A DNA stretch of 64,000 nucleotides from NCBI RefSeq assembly GCF_029218125.1, contig NZ_JARFXX010000002.1, positions 302,869 to 366,868 of the forward strand. The letters are read 5' to 3'. Source of the DNA: Oscillibacter faecalis_A. GTDB taxonomy: Bacteria > Bacillota > Clostridia > Oscillospirales > Oscillospiraceae. The stretch's first letter is position 1; every line of letters begins with the position of its first letter. Below the pieces are notes generated by a model, which was given only the letters and a program-made list of their open reading frames with translations, had not been told where the DNA came from and did no database searches. Shown piece by piece: positions 10,046-18,557 of this stretch. Position numbers and translations under genes: made by a program.

Positions 10046-11029
10046 TCAGCCCATGTGCGCCTTTAAGCGCTCCAGATTTTGTTTCATCAGCGATACATAG
10101 GTCTCGCCACCAGCCAGCTCCTCCGGCGTGACATTATGGCAGGTGTGGAACATGGCGGTGTCGGCACCCGCCGCTTCGGCAATGGCGTCCGCCACCAGAT
10201 GATTGGAAAACTCAATGTACCAGACGGTAGAAATGTGCTCCGTGCGGACCTTATCCGTCAGGAAAGCCACTGTGGCGGCGGAGGGCTCTGTCTGGGTGGA
10301 GCAGCCGGGGAAGGCGGCGTAGTAGTTCAAATCAAATTCCTCTGCAAAGTACAGCAGCGGGAAGCGGTCGCCGAATACGATGGTGCGGTCCGGCAGGCCT
10401 GCAAAGAAATCATGAAATTCACCGTCCAGCGCGTTGATTTGGGAGGCGTAAGCCTCGGCGTTGGCCCGGTACTGCTCGGCGTGGGCGCTGTCCAGCGCGG
10501 CCAGCGCTTCCCCGAATTGCCGGGTGATGGCGGCGGCATTGGCGGGAGAGGTCCAAACGTGCTCGTCGATTTCCGTCACGCCGCCGAGATGGTCTTCGTC
10601 CTCATGGTGATGCGCGTCCTCATTCTCGTGATGATGGCCGATCTCCTCCTGCATCCCTTCCGCGTGGACCTCCTCCAGCGTTTCTACGCAGTCGACCATG
10701 GCAAGCGTGGTGCCTGTGGGCTCCGCTGCGTCCAAAATCGTTTCCACCCAACTGTCCGATTCGCCGCCAAGGTACAAGAACAGGTCGCAGCTCTGCACGG
10801 CCAAAATGTCCGCCGGGGTGGGCTCATAGGAGTGGCTCTCCGTCCCCGGAGGGAGCAGGAGCTGCACATCCGCCAGGTCTCCGGCGGCGGCACGGGCAAA
10901 ATCATAGGCAGGGAAGACGGTAGCCACGATTTGCAGGCGGCCGGTGTCCTTTGTTGGGGTCGGAGCCAATGCTGGTGCACAGCCGGTGAGCAGAGAGAGC
11001 AGTAAAGAAACAATCAATAGCTTTTTCAC
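10046..11029 (-). CDS. Zinc ABC transporter substrate-binding lipoprotein (ZnuA/AdcA family)
   Basis: Start taken as the GTG at 11029, preceded by GAGG at 7 nt; it gives a lipoprotein signal KKLLIVSLLLSLLTGC with a lipobox LTGC. The mature protein has the cluster A-I metal receptor fold: ESHSYEPTPAD near the N-terminus, a His/Asp/Glu-rich loop (HHHENEDAHHHEDEDH) typical of zinc rather than manganese receptors, DEHVWTSP and GDRFPLLYFAEEF. It captures zinc outside the membrane for an ABC importer. No permease or ATPase genes are adjacent, so it is an orphan receptor here. A Fur-family-like palindrome lies just upstream. Confidence 0.9.
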   Translation of the reverse strand: MKKLLIVSLLLSLLTGCAPALAPTPTKDTGRLQIVATVFPAYDFARAAAGDLADVQLLLPPGTESHSYEPTPADILAVQSCDLFLYLGGESDSWVETILDAAEPTGTTLAMVDCVETLEEVHAEGMQEEIGHHHENEDAHHHEDEDHLGGVTEIDEHVWTSPANAAAITRQFGEALAALDSAHAEQYRANAEAYASQINALDGEFHDFFAGLPDRTIVFGDRFPLLYFAEEFDLNYYAAFPGCSTQTEPSAATVAFLTDKVRTEHISTVWYIEFSNHLVADAIAEAAGADTAMFHTCHNVTPEELAGGETYVSLMKQNLERLKAHMG

Positions 11030-11044
11030 AGAAATTCCTCGCAA

Positions 11045-11063
11045 TTTGAGAATGATTTTCAAA
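11045..11063 (-). promoter_or_regulatory. Fur-family (probably Zur) operator candidate
   Basis: The 19-nt element TTTGAGAATGATTTTCAAA is an imperfect palindrome (8 of 9 pairs match around a central G) directly upstream of the zinc-lipoprotein start. It resembles the AT-rich 7-1-7 or 9-1-9 boxes bound by Fur, Zur and PerR. Zinc control is inferred from the neighbouring gene. Confidence 0.5.
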
Positions 11064-11083
11064 TATGATACCACAACGGCACC

Positions 11084-11118
11084 AAAAAAGCAAGCCCCCG
11101 GCAAAATTTGCCGAGGGC
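11084..11118 (-). terminator. Terminator of the ylmH-DUF896-pepD operon
   Basis: On the minus strand the stem CCCTCGGCAAA pairs with the TTTGCCGGGGG region and is followed by CTTGCTTTTTT. It ends the operon after pepD and lies just before the zinc-lipoprotein operator. Confidence 0.75.
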
Positions 11119-11136
11119 GTGCTGTGGCTTTGAGGC

Positions 11137-12576
11137 TTACTTGCTGCGCTTGAGAACTTCCTTCACCAGCTCCCAAGTCCGCTGGACGGAGGCAATGTGC
11201 ATCCGCTCTCTGGGCGTATGGATATCGGACAGCTCCGGACCGAAGGAAACGCAGTCCAGCCCTGGCAGCTTTTCGCTGAACAAGCCGCACTCCACACCGG
11301 CGTGCATGGCCTTGATAGTGGGTTCCTTGCCGTACTGCTCCTGGTAGACCTCCACCATGCGCTCCCGCAAGGGGGACTGGGGCATATACTCCCAGCCGGG
11401 ATAGTCGCCCTCGGCCTCCGTGGTGCCGCCCAACTGCTCCGTCAGGCAGATGAGCTGATCCAGCACGGCCTTTTTCTGTGTGGCAACGCTGCTGCGGATG
11501 GAGGCCCGGAGCACCTGACGGTCCTCATCGGTGTACATGATGCCAAGGTTCAGGGAGGTCTGCACAAGACCCGGCATATCCTGACTCATAGTCTGCACGC
11601 CGAAGGGCGTGCAGGTCAGCAGCGTCGCAACGCGCCGGGTGCTCTCAGCGTCCATAGGGGCCCACTGTGCCTCGGCGGTCTCCACGTTCACGCTGAGGTT
11701 GGGGTCGGAAACGCGATACTCCCGCTTCAGCGCACGGGTCAACTCCTCCACAGCGGCGCGGACCGCTGCGGCGTCCGCCGTGACGATGACCGTCTCGGAG
11801 GCGGCGCAGATGGCGTTGTCCTTAGCGCCGCCGGCGGCGGAGACAAGGCGGGTGTCCGCCGCGCCGCAGGCAGCGCGGAGCAGGCGGCCCTGCAGCTTGT
11901 TGGCGTTGGCGCGGCCGGTGCCAATCTCCATGCCGGAGTGGCCGCCCACAAGGCCGGAGACCTTGATGGCAAGGGTCTCGCCCGCAAAATGTGCCCGGTG
12001 GACCGGCAGGGCGTTGGTGACCTGACAGCCGCCGGCGCAGCCTACAATGAACATTCCCTCGGTATCAGCGTCAATGTTCAGCATCTGCCGGCCCTGAAGG
12101 GGGGATACATCCATCACCATAGCGCCCAGCATACCGATTTCCTCATCGGTGGTCAGCACGGCCTCCAGACGGGGGTGCTGCAGGGTCTTATCTTCCAGTG
12201 CGGCCAGCGCCATGGCAACGGCAATACCGTCATCCGCGCCCAGCGTGGTGCCTCGGGCGCCTACGGTATCGCCCTCCACAAAGAGGTCCAGCCCTTCGGT
12301 CTCCATATTCTTCGCACAGCCGGGATCCTTTTCGCACACCATGTCCAGATGGCCCTGCAATATCACGGCAGGGGCGTTTTCATAGCCGGGGGTGGCGGGA
12401 GCGATGAGAATCACGTTGTTGGCAGCGTCCTGATGGCACTCCAGTCCGCGCTCCTCACCGAATTTCACGCACCAATCGCTGATGGCCTTGGTGTTCCGGG
12501 AGCCGTGGGGGATAGACGTCAGAGACTCAAAAATTTCAAAGACCCGCTTCGGCTCTAAATTGGATAAAACTGCCAT
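11137..12576 (-). CDS. pepD: Aminoacyl-histidine dipeptidase / Xaa-His dipeptidase (M20C)
   Basis: A 479-residue cytoplasmic metallopeptidase that splits Xaa-His and other dipeptides. The M20 metal-binding motifs are clear: GHLDMV (first His and catalytic Asp), GADDGIAVA (bridging Asp), TTDEEIGMLGA (catalytic Glu-Glu), and the lid/dimerisation segment GGHSGMEI. Length matches PepD (about 480-490). The start is 2 nt after the DUF896 stop, with AAGGAG inside that gene's end, so the two are cotranscribed. Confident family assignment. Confidence 0.93.
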   Translation of the reverse strand: MAVLSNLEPKRVFEIFESLTSIPHGSRNTKAISDWCVKFGEERGLECHQDAANNVILIAPATPGYENAPAVILQGHLDMVCEKDPGCAKNMETEGLDLFVEGDTVGARGTTLGADDGIAVAMALAALEDKTLQHPRLEAVLTTDEEIGMLGAMVMDVSPLQGRQMLNIDADTEGMFIVGCAGGCQVTNALPVHRAHFAGETLAIKVSGLVGGHSGMEIGTGRANANKLQGRLLRAACGAADTRLVSAAGGAKDNAICAASETVIVTADAAAVRAAVEELTRALKREYRVSDPNLSVNVETAEAQWAPMDAESTRRVATLLTCTPFGVQTMSQDMPGLVQTSLNLGIMYTDEDRQVLRASIRSSVATQKKAVLDQLICLTEQLGGTTEAEGDYPGWEYMPQSPLRERMVEVYQEQYGKEPTIKAMHAGVECGLFSEKLPGLDCVSFGPELSDIHTPRERMHIASVQRTWELVKEVLKRSK

Positions 12577-12578
12577 AA

Positions 12579-12788
12579 TTATTCTCCTTTTTTCTTCAGC
12601 TTTGTTTTATTGCCCTTTTTATCTACAATATAGGTATGGTCCAGTTGGCCCTTCAGACTACCCAATACGGAGTCAATGTATTCCCGCCGCAGCGCGGCGC
12701 GCTCCATTTCCTCCCATTCGGTCAGCCCCTCCGGGCTTTTGGCCTTTTTCGCCAGTTCATTGATTCGGTCGATCTGCTTTTGCTCCAT
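12579..12788 (-). CDS. DUF896 (YnzC family) small protein
   Basis: The ATG at 12788 has GGAG at a short spacing; a longer in-frame version lacks a site. The 69-residue product has the conserved MEQKQIDRINELAKKAK start, the LTEWEEMERAALRREYID helix and a Lys-rich tail, which define DUF896/YnzC, a small two-helix cytoplasmic protein of unknown role found across Firmicutes. It sits between ylmH (overlap of the shorter form is absent, 26 nt gap) and pepD. Confidence 0.9.
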   Translation of the reverse strand: MEQKQIDRINELAKKAKSPEGLTEWEEMERAALRREYIDSVLGSLKGQLDHTYIVDKKGNKTKLKKKGE

Positions 12789-12814
12789 ATTGACTCCGTT
12801 CCGCGGTGTCCCGC

Positions 12815-13612
12815 TTATTGATAGCATTTGACGGTAATGGGGATGCGGCCTTTTTTTGTAAGGCCGCCGATCTCCGTCAGCTCAAATTTTCCAAAGCCCC
12901 GGGCGGACACGGTATCCCCGGCGGAGACCTGGCGATCCGGCTTTGTACATTCCCGCCAGTTCAGCTGAACACGGCCGCTCTCAATCAGCGCCGCCGCCTT
13001 ACCCCGGGCCATGCGGAAGCCCGTGGCGCACACGGCGTCCAGCCGTAGGGAGGAAACGGTGTCCCGCCGCTCCTCGCACCGGACCTCCGGAATGTGGAGG
13101 TGTCCCGGCTCGATTTCGGAGACATTCAGCCGGGCGCGGCCCGCCGTGTTCCAGCTCTGGAGAAGAAAATCCGCCACGGTGTCCAGCACCATGAGGTCGG
13201 CGCTGTCAGGGCTGACCAGAATATCGCCCAGCTTTTCCCGGATGATGCCCATTCCCATGAGACTTCCTAAAAAATCTCGATGCGTCAGCTTTTCATCCGC
13301 CCGGAACTGCGCCCGCAGACAGCGGATGGGACTTTGACCTTCGGCGTCCGCGGCGTCCAGCCAGTCCGGCAGAAACAGGAGCAGCGCCCGCTCCGCGTCA
13401 TCGTAGCCCCCCAGCCGGACATAGGCCGTGTCGGAAATTCCGGCGGTTCGGAGCATATCCATTGCCATGGCCTGCTGCGCGGGACTGAGAAAATCCGTGG
13501 CGGCGGGAACGTTCCGTTCTGACGCCTGCCGCGCGCGGTCCAGTACCCGGGCCAGAAGGAGCCGATCGTCACCAAGAGCGCCGCACTGGTCTAATAGCTT
13601 GCTTTTGTCCAT
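12815..13612 (-). CDS. S4-domain RNA-binding protein, YlmH family
   Basis: A 265-residue protein with the YlmH layout: N-terminal alpha/beta domain, a middle domain with THRDFLGSLMGMGIIREKLGDI, and a C-terminal S4 RNA-binding domain (LRLDAVCATGFRMARGKAAALIESGRVQLNW). In Bacillus, YlmH is linked to cell division and to ribosome-associated quality control, where it binds stalled 50S-peptidyl-tRNA. Here it is the first gene of a three-gene operon with DUF896 and pepD rather than in its usual division cluster. Confidence 0.88.
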   Translation of the reverse strand: MDKSKLLDQCGALGDDRLLLARVLDRARQASERNVPAATDFLSPAQQAMAMDMLRTAGISDTAYVRLGGYDDAERALLLFLPDWLDAADAEGQSPIRCLRAQFRADEKLTHRDFLGSLMGMGIIREKLGDILVSPDSADLMVLDTVADFLLQSWNTAGRARLNVSEIEPGHLHIPEVRCEERRDTVSSLRLDAVCATGFRMARGKAAALIESGRVQLNWRECTKPDRQVSAGDTVSARGFGKFELTEIGGLTKKGRIPITVKCYQ

Positions 13613-13713
13613 TTACGGCTCCCTTCGTGTGATTTTTTGCATAAGGGCCATAGGCCTTCATGCAGAGCCTCATTTTACCACGGCCCTTGGGAAATAGCAA
13701 GGGCGGCCGCCCG

Positions 13714-13751
13714 TTAAAAAATACATTCCCGGGCGCTCTGCACCCGGGAAT
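13714..13751 (-). terminator. Terminator of the zinc-ribbon/SH3 gene
   Basis: ATTCCCGGG at 13725-13733 pairs with CCCGGGAAT at 13743-13751; on the minus strand the stem is followed by GTATTTTTT. It lies just after the stop of the zinc-ribbon protein. Confidence 0.85.
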
Positions 13752-13764
13752 GCTGTATAAGCTA

Positions 13765-14700
13765 TCAACTGTTGGTCAAGTAATCGCCCTTCATGTAGCC
13801 GGTGACGTCCGCGCCGCCGGGGCCGGAGAACGTGATCTGATACCAGCCGTTTCCGGCGCTGGACACGATCTGCACCTTGTCACCGTTTTTCAAAGAGGCA
13901 ATGGGGGAACCGTCCGTACCGGCGCTGGGGCGGACATTCACGCCGCCTGCGGCATTGGTCACAACGCCGCTGCCGGTTTTCAGACTGCCGGAGGTGCTGT
14001 TGCCGGTGTTGGTTGTTGTGGTGGGCGCGGCGGGAGCGGCCGTGCCGCTGACATTGCAGCGCACGATGCACACGCCCTTCTTGCTGCCATCCGTGACAAC
14101 GATGTTGATGGTGCCCTTGGAGATGGCCGTGACCTTGCCGGTGCTGTCCACAGAGGCAATGCCATCGTCCTCACTGATCCACGTATAGCTGCCGCTGCCG
14201 CCGGAGACCCGGATCGAGGCGGTCTCGCCCACACTTTTCATGGTGAAATCCGAGGTGCTGAGGGTCAGACCGTCCGGCAGAGCCATGGCCTTTTCATAGT
14301 CGTCAGTCTCGCTGCCGGTATTCGGCGCTGTTGTAGTGGTGGTATCATCCGGCTCATCGGGCATTACGCCGGGGTCCTCCGTGTCGGGCTCGTCCGTACC
14401 CGGCTCCGCTGTGTCAGACTCGTCGGGTGTGACCGGTGTGACCACGCCGGGCTGGGGCGTAATGGGGTCCTTGGCCGCGGTGGGCTGCTTGTCTCCCCGC
14501 AGCAGGAAAATCAAAAGTCCCGCCATCAGCAGAATCAAAATCACCAAAACCGGGGTCAGAAGACTGAAGCTGCGCTCCTGTCGGGCGCGGCGCCCTCCGG
14601 TTTTTCCCTTTTTCAGAATTTCCTCCTCCTCACAGAAGGGGCAGTATTTATATGTATCGGAGTATTTTTCCCCGCAGTCGGGGCAGCGCTTCATCGCCAT
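13765..14700 (-). CDS. Zinc-ribbon membrane protein with Big2 and SH3b domains
   Basis: The ATG at 14700 has GAGGAGG at 6 nt and gives MAMKRCPDCG. Order of parts in the 311-residue product: a cytoplasmic CxxC...CxxC zinc ribbon (CPDCG, CPFCE), a transmembrane segment (LLTPVLVILILLMAGLLIFLL), a Thr/Pro/Asp/Glu-rich spacer, a bacterial Ig-like Big2 domain with SGSYTWISEDDGIASVDSTG, and a C-terminal bacterial SH3 domain (GGVNVRPSAG...GYMKGDYL). The exported part should bind peptidoglycan. It is monocistronic. The exact role is unknown; a wall-sensing or anchoring function is an inference. Confidence 0.8.
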   Translation of the reverse strand: MAMKRCPDCGEKYSDTYKYCPFCEEEEILKKGKTGGRRARQERSFSLLTPVLVILILLMAGLLIFLLRGDKQPTAAKDPITPQPGVVTPVTPDESDTAEPGTDEPDTEDPGVMPDEPDDTTTTTAPNTGSETDDYEKAMALPDGLTLSTSDFTMKSVGETASIRVSGGSGSYTWISEDDGIASVDSTGKVTAISKGTINIVVTDGSKKGVCIVRCNVSGTAAPAAPTTTTNTGNSTSGSLKTGSGVVTNAAGGVNVRPSAGTDGSPIASLKNGDKVQIVSSAGNGWYQITFSGPGGADVTGYMKGDYLTNS

Positions 14701-14799
14701 GGGTGGCCTCCTCATTCTTTGTTAATTTACATAATACTGTTTTTTCGTCATTTCGTCAAGTATGGGTCTGTCGATTTCACAGGAATTTCATACTTTTCC

Positions 14800-14828
14800 T
14801 TGCTTTCGTGGCGGGGAGTTACTATAAT
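14800..14828 (+). promoter_or_regulatory. Sigma-A-type promoter for udk
   Basis: TTGCTT at 14800-14805 and TATAAT at 14823-14828 are separated by 17 nt, and the uridine kinase start follows 33 nt later with GGAGG in between. Confidence 0.75.
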
Positions 14829-14860
14829 GATAAAAAAACAGGAAAAACGGAGGTCCCGTT

Positions 14861-15475
14861 ATGAGCACGATTCTGATCGGAATCGCCGGAGGCACCGGCT
14901 CCGGTAAAACAACCCTGACCCGGCACCTGAAGGAGCACTTTGGCCCGGAGGTCACGGTCATCGGCCACAGCTATTATAAGCGGCAGGTCGGCAAGACCTA
15001 TGAGGAACGGACGAGGGTAAACTACGATCACCCCGACGCATTCGATACCGACCTGCTCATTGAGCACCTGAAGGAGCTGAAGGCGGGGCGGTCCATCCAA
15101 TGCCCGGTGTATTCCTTTGTGGACCACAACCGGACGGACGAGACGGTGGAAATATTCCCCACAAAGGTCATCATTGTAGAGGGCATTCTGATTTTCCAGA
15201 ACCCGACGCTGCGGGATATGTTCGACATCAAGATTTTCGTGGAGACTGACGCGGATGTCCGTATTCTCCGTCGCGCTCTGCGGGATGTGGAGGAGCGGGG
15301 CCGGACGCTGCAATCCGTGGTGACGCAGTACCTCACCACCGTCAAGCCCATGCACGAGCAGTATGTGGAGCCCAGCCGGAAGTTCGCCGACATCATCGTT
15401 TTGGAGGGCGGGCGCAATCTGGTGGCGCTGGAGATGATCATGCAGCGCATTCAGGCGCATATCGACGCGCCGTAA
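14861..15475 (+). CDS. udk: Uridine kinase
   Basis: A 204-residue P-loop kinase that phosphorylates uridine and cytidine in pyrimidine salvage. It shows the Walker A motif GIAGGTGSGKTT at residues 8-19, GHSYYKRQ where most homologues have a DSYYK motif (Asp replaced by His), NYDHPDAFDTDLL, and the lid arginines ILRRALRDVEERGRTL. Length matches the family. It is monocistronic between its own promoter and a strong hairpin terminator. Confidence 0.93.
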   Translation: MSTILIGIAGGTGSGKTTLTRHLKEHFGPEVTVIGHSYYKRQVGKTYEERTRVNYDHPDAFDTDLLIEHLKELKAGRSIQCPVYSFVDHNRTDETVEIFPTKVIIVEGILIFQNPTLRDMFDIKIFVETDADVRILRRALRDVEERGRTLQSVVTQYLTTVKPMHEQYVEPSRKFADIIVLEGGRNLVALEMIMQRIQAHIDAP

Positions 15476-15520
15476 GCGCAAAAATGAATCCCGCACGCAG
15501 ATTTTGAACGGAATATAGCA

Positions 15521-15558
15521 AAATCCCGGCTGATATTCGTCAGCCGGGATTTTATTTT
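15521..15558. terminator. Bidirectional terminator between udk and the Hpt gene
   Basis: CCCGGCTGA and TCAGCCGGG form a 9-bp stem (15525-15547) with A-rich and T-rich flanks, so it can end both the udk transcript and the convergent signalling operon. Confidence 0.85.
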
Positions 15559-15570
15559 ATGAAATGCGGT

Positions 15571-15927
15571 TCAGCCGTTTTCCAGCGCGGAAATGGCGTT
15601 TGTCAGCGCGGTCTGAGCTTGAACCACCGATTCGTACAGGCTGTAGTCCTCCAAAGGCTTCGGTCCCCGCAGGGCTTCCGTCAGGGCGGCGGCGCTGCGG
15701 CCCAGATCGCCGAAATCCAGATTCTGAGCAACGCCCTTCAGCGTGTGGGCGGCGCGGAAGGCGCTCTCCCAATCCTTGACGGCTACAGCGGCCTTCAACT
15801 GCTCAAAGGTGGGGTCGGTCTTGTAGCGCAGCACAAATTTGCGGACGAAGCTCTCGCTGCAAAGACGGGAGAGCACCGCGTCAAAGCTGCCGCCGATTTG
15901 GGCGTAAAATTCCTTTAAATCCATCAT
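15571..15927 (-). CDS. Histidine phosphotransfer (Hpt) domain protein
   Basis: A 118-residue all-helical protein with the Hpt motif AAHTLKGVAQNL; His61 is the expected phosphate acceptor. Such proteins pass phosphate between a hybrid kinase and a response regulator. It lies 21 nt after the stop of the REC/HD-GYP/GGDEF protein on the same strand and is probably cotranscribed with it, so the receiver domain of that protein is the likely partner. The hybrid kinase is not in this window. A second ATG is at 15924. Confidence 0.85.
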   Translation of the reverse strand: MMDLKEFYAQIGGSFDAVLSRLCSESFVRKFVLRYKTDPTFEQLKAAVAVKDWESAFRAAHTLKGVAQNLDFGDLGRSAAALTEALRGPKPLEDYSLYESVVQAQTALTNAISALENG

Positions 15928-15948
15928 GAAGCGCCTTTCCGGCGCGGC

Positions 15949-18336
15949 TCATGGCTGCGCCCGCTGTGCTTTTCTGCGATACATCTGCCGGTCCGCCTGC
16001 CGGATGGCCTCGTCCAGCGGCTTGACGCCGTAGGCCCCGCCGACAGTGACGGAGAGGCGCAGCTCCGGGTAATCCGGCACGGAGACGGCACTGACCGCCT
16101 TGCAAATCTGTTCCAGCCGAAGCTGGAAGGTGGCTTTTGGAATACGGGGGAAGAGAAGCAGAAATTCGTCCCCGCCGTAGCGGATGAGAATATCGCTGCT
16201 GCGGACACAGGAGGAAATGACACTTGCAATGGTGCGGAGGGCGGCATCGCCCGCCTGATGTCCGTAGGTATCGTTTACGGATTTGAACAGGTCCGCGTCA
16301 ATGAGGGCCACACCGTCCACCTCCACCTGGCCGCCGAGCGTCTGCTCCAGATAGTAGCGGGAGCGGACGCCGGTGAGGGTATCGGTCTGCGCACTGTCAT
16401 CCGAGGGGGCCTGCGCGTTTTCCAGCAGCAGGCGCTTATCGCCGCTATCCAGCCAGCGGCCGTTATCTATTTTGGAGATCAGCTCCAGCACACAGGGCTG
16501 GCCGTTGAGCTCCACATACTGCGCGGTGACATGGAAAATGTCCGTTTCCGTAAATTCCAGCCGGCACAGCCGGGTCTTGAGCTTCATGGCCTTGGCGGAA
16601 ATGCAGTTTTCACAGACCTCGTTCCGGCCCCAGATAGAGGTGCAGGCGCCGCCGGGGGAGAGACTGCCATCCTCATTGAGCCGCAGGACACAGTTATTGG
16701 CGGGGTCCACCAGCCGGACGATATCGAAAACATCCTTCAGCTCACGCAGCGTGGTGCTCACGATATTGAAGGCGTCGCCCTGCGTCCGCAGTGACAGCGT
16801 ACCCCGGCGGACAGCCTCGCCCTTGAGGTCGGAGAACTGCACGATAACGCTCAGGGGCTGCGGGTCCGCACCATGGGACCAGATAACACGGGCGGTCAGG
16901 CGGAACAGGCACCGGGTCAGCCGCACAGTGAGATAGACGTCCATGCTGCGCTCCGGGTCCTCGGGTGTGGCCTCCTTGGCAAGTGTCCACAGCTTGTGCA
17001 GGTCCTCCAGCGACATGAGGTCCTGAAGGTCCGGCGCGTCAATACTGAAAGTCCGCTCCCGGCTGTCCGGCGGCTGGAACCAATCCACCACACGGACCTG
17101 TCTGCTGGGAATGTTATAGTCAAACTGAACGCCGCCGCACTGAGCCGCGTAAAAGGCGGTCTTTTCCCGCTCTGCCTCCAGCGTCTGCTGGAGAAGCGAT
17201 TTGCCGCCGGAGAGAATGTTGTCCTCTCCATCGCTCTTCAAAAGCTCGTTGGAAAGGCGCAGGGAGTCCTGCACATCATTCCGGTCACCCAGCATGAGAT
17301 CACGCTGGCTCACAAGCTGGGGGGAGATGTCGGTCAGGCATTTTAAAAGCAGGGGATTGAAGCTGCCGCATTTTCCGTCCCGAATCATCTGTATGGCGGT
17401 CTCATGGCTCAGGGCAGGCTTATAGGGCCGCTGGGCGGTCAGCGCGGAATACACATCCGCAAGGGACACCGCCTGCGCAGAAATGGGGATGGCCTCGCCC
17501 TTGAGATGGTCGGGGTAGCCGTTGCCGTCCCAGCGCTCGTGGTGCCAGCGGCAGATATCGTAGGCGGTCTTTACCAGCGGGTCATCCTGCCACGCAGGCA
17601 GGTCCTTGATGATGGCGGCGCCGACGGTGGTGTGGGTTTCCATGATGGCCCGCTCCTCCGCGGTCAGTGGACCGGGCTTTTTCAAAATCGCCTCCGGCAC
17701 CCGGCTCTTGCCGATGTCATGAAGGGCGGAGGCCATGCCGATGCGGATGATTTCCTCCTCCGTCAGCCGGTAGCGGGGCGTTTCCTTGGCAAGCTGGTGC
17801 AGCAGAGCCTCCGTAATGGTGCGGACGCGGAGAATGTGCTGGTTATTTTCGCCGTTGTGGGCTTCTACCACGCTGCCAAAAATTCCAAGCAGCATACTGC
17901 TGAGCTTTTCTTTATCCAATACCTGCTGGGAAACAAGGCTTGTCAGCCGCCGCTGCTTGGCATAGAGCATCAGCGTGTTCTCTATCCGGCGGCGGACCAC
18001 CAGCGTGTGGAACGGGCGGTGAATATAGTCGGTAGCGCCCAGACTGTAGGCCCGGTCCATAAAGGCGTCGGACTGGTCGGCGGAAATGACGATCACGGGA
18101 ATCTCATCCAGCCAGTGATAGCGCTGCATGATCTCCAGAACGCCGCAGCCATCCAGCCCCGGCATGACCATGTCCAGCAGCATCAGGTCAACGGCGGGAT
18201 TTCCGCGCAGGATATCAATGGCCTGCTGACCGTCCTCCGCCTGAAGATAGCGGTAATCCGTACCCAGAATCTCCATCAGGAGCTCCCGGTTCAATTGCGA
18301 ATCGTCCACGATCAGCAGCGTTTGCAGATTGTTCAA
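15949..18336 (-). CDS. Response regulator with REC, HD-GYP and GGDEF domains (c-di-GMP turnover)
   Basis: 795 residues. Domains in order: receiver (IVDDSQ, phosphoacceptor in LMLLDMVMPGLDG), HD-GYP phosphodiesterase at about 150-330 (ALHDIGKSRVP, HHERWDGNGYP), a middle region with a PAS-like fold and Cys cluster (GRNEVCENC), and a GGDEF diguanylate cyclase at about 645-790 with an intact active site (RYGGDEFLLLF). It could both make and break c-di-GMP (or a related dinucleotide) under phosphorelay control. It is followed by the Hpt gene. Which activity dominates cannot be read from the sequence. Confidence 0.92.
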   Translation of the reverse strand: MNNLQTLLIVDDSQLNRELLMEILGTDYRYLQAEDGQQAIDILRGNPAVDLMLLDMVMPGLDGCGVLEIMQRYHWLDEIPVIVISADQSDAFMDRAYSLGATDYIHRPFHTLVVRRRIENTLMLYAKQRRLTSLVSQQVLDKEKLSSMLLGIFGSVVEAHNGENNQHILRVRTITEALLHQLAKETPRYRLTEEEIIRIGMASALHDIGKSRVPEAILKKPGPLTAEERAIMETHTTVGAAIIKDLPAWQDDPLVKTAYDICRWHHERWDGNGYPDHLKGEAIPISAQAVSLADVYSALTAQRPYKPALSHETAIQMIRDGKCGSFNPLLLKCLTDISPQLVSQRDLMLGDRNDVQDSLRLSNELLKSDGEDNILSGGKSLLQQTLEAEREKTAFYAAQCGGVQFDYNIPSRQVRVVDWFQPPDSRERTFSIDAPDLQDLMSLEDLHKLWTLAKEATPEDPERSMDVYLTVRLTRCLFRLTARVIWSHGADPQPLSVIVQFSDLKGEAVRRGTLSLRTQGDAFNIVSTTLRELKDVFDIVRLVDPANNCVLRLNEDGSLSPGGACTSIWGRNEVCENCISAKAMKLKTRLCRLEFTETDIFHVTAQYVELNGQPCVLELISKIDNGRWLDSGDKRLLLENAQAPSDDSAQTDTLTGVRSRYYLEQTLGGQVEVDGVALIDADLFKSVNDTYGHQAGDAALRTIASVISSCVRSSDILIRYGGDEFLLLFPRIPKATFQLRLEQICKAVSAVSVPDYPELRLSVTVGGAYGVKPLDEAIRQADRQMYRRKAQRAQP

Positions 18337-18502
18337 ATACAGTCCTCCATTCCGGCAGCGGTTTTGCGCTGCTGTCCGTCAGTTCATACGAATCCATAAC
18401 AAAAAAATTATAACAGTCCGTGAAAATTCTGTCAATTTAATTCCACAGAAAACGAAGATTGACGCTTCCAGAAATTTCGCGGGTCGAATTGCGGCAGAAG
18501 GG

Positions 18503-18531
18503 TTGAAATGGCGGAAAAAATCCGATATGAT
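18503..18531 (+). promoter_or_regulatory. Sigma-A-type promoter for carbonic anhydrase
   Basis: TTGAAA at 18503-18508 and TATGAT at 18526-18531 with a 17 nt spacer, 26 nt before the carbonic anhydrase ATG, which has AAAGGAG upstream. Confidence 0.75.
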
Positions 18532-18557
18532 GAAAAAAACGTGCAAAGGAGCTTGTT

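Noticed and set aside
11197..12558. 453-codon plus-strand frame
   Set aside because: Shadow of pepD, which has complete M20 motifs on the other strand.
13660..14907. 415-codon plus-strand frame
   Set aside because: Antisense to the zinc-ribbon/SH3 protein and runs across its promoter and the udk promoter.
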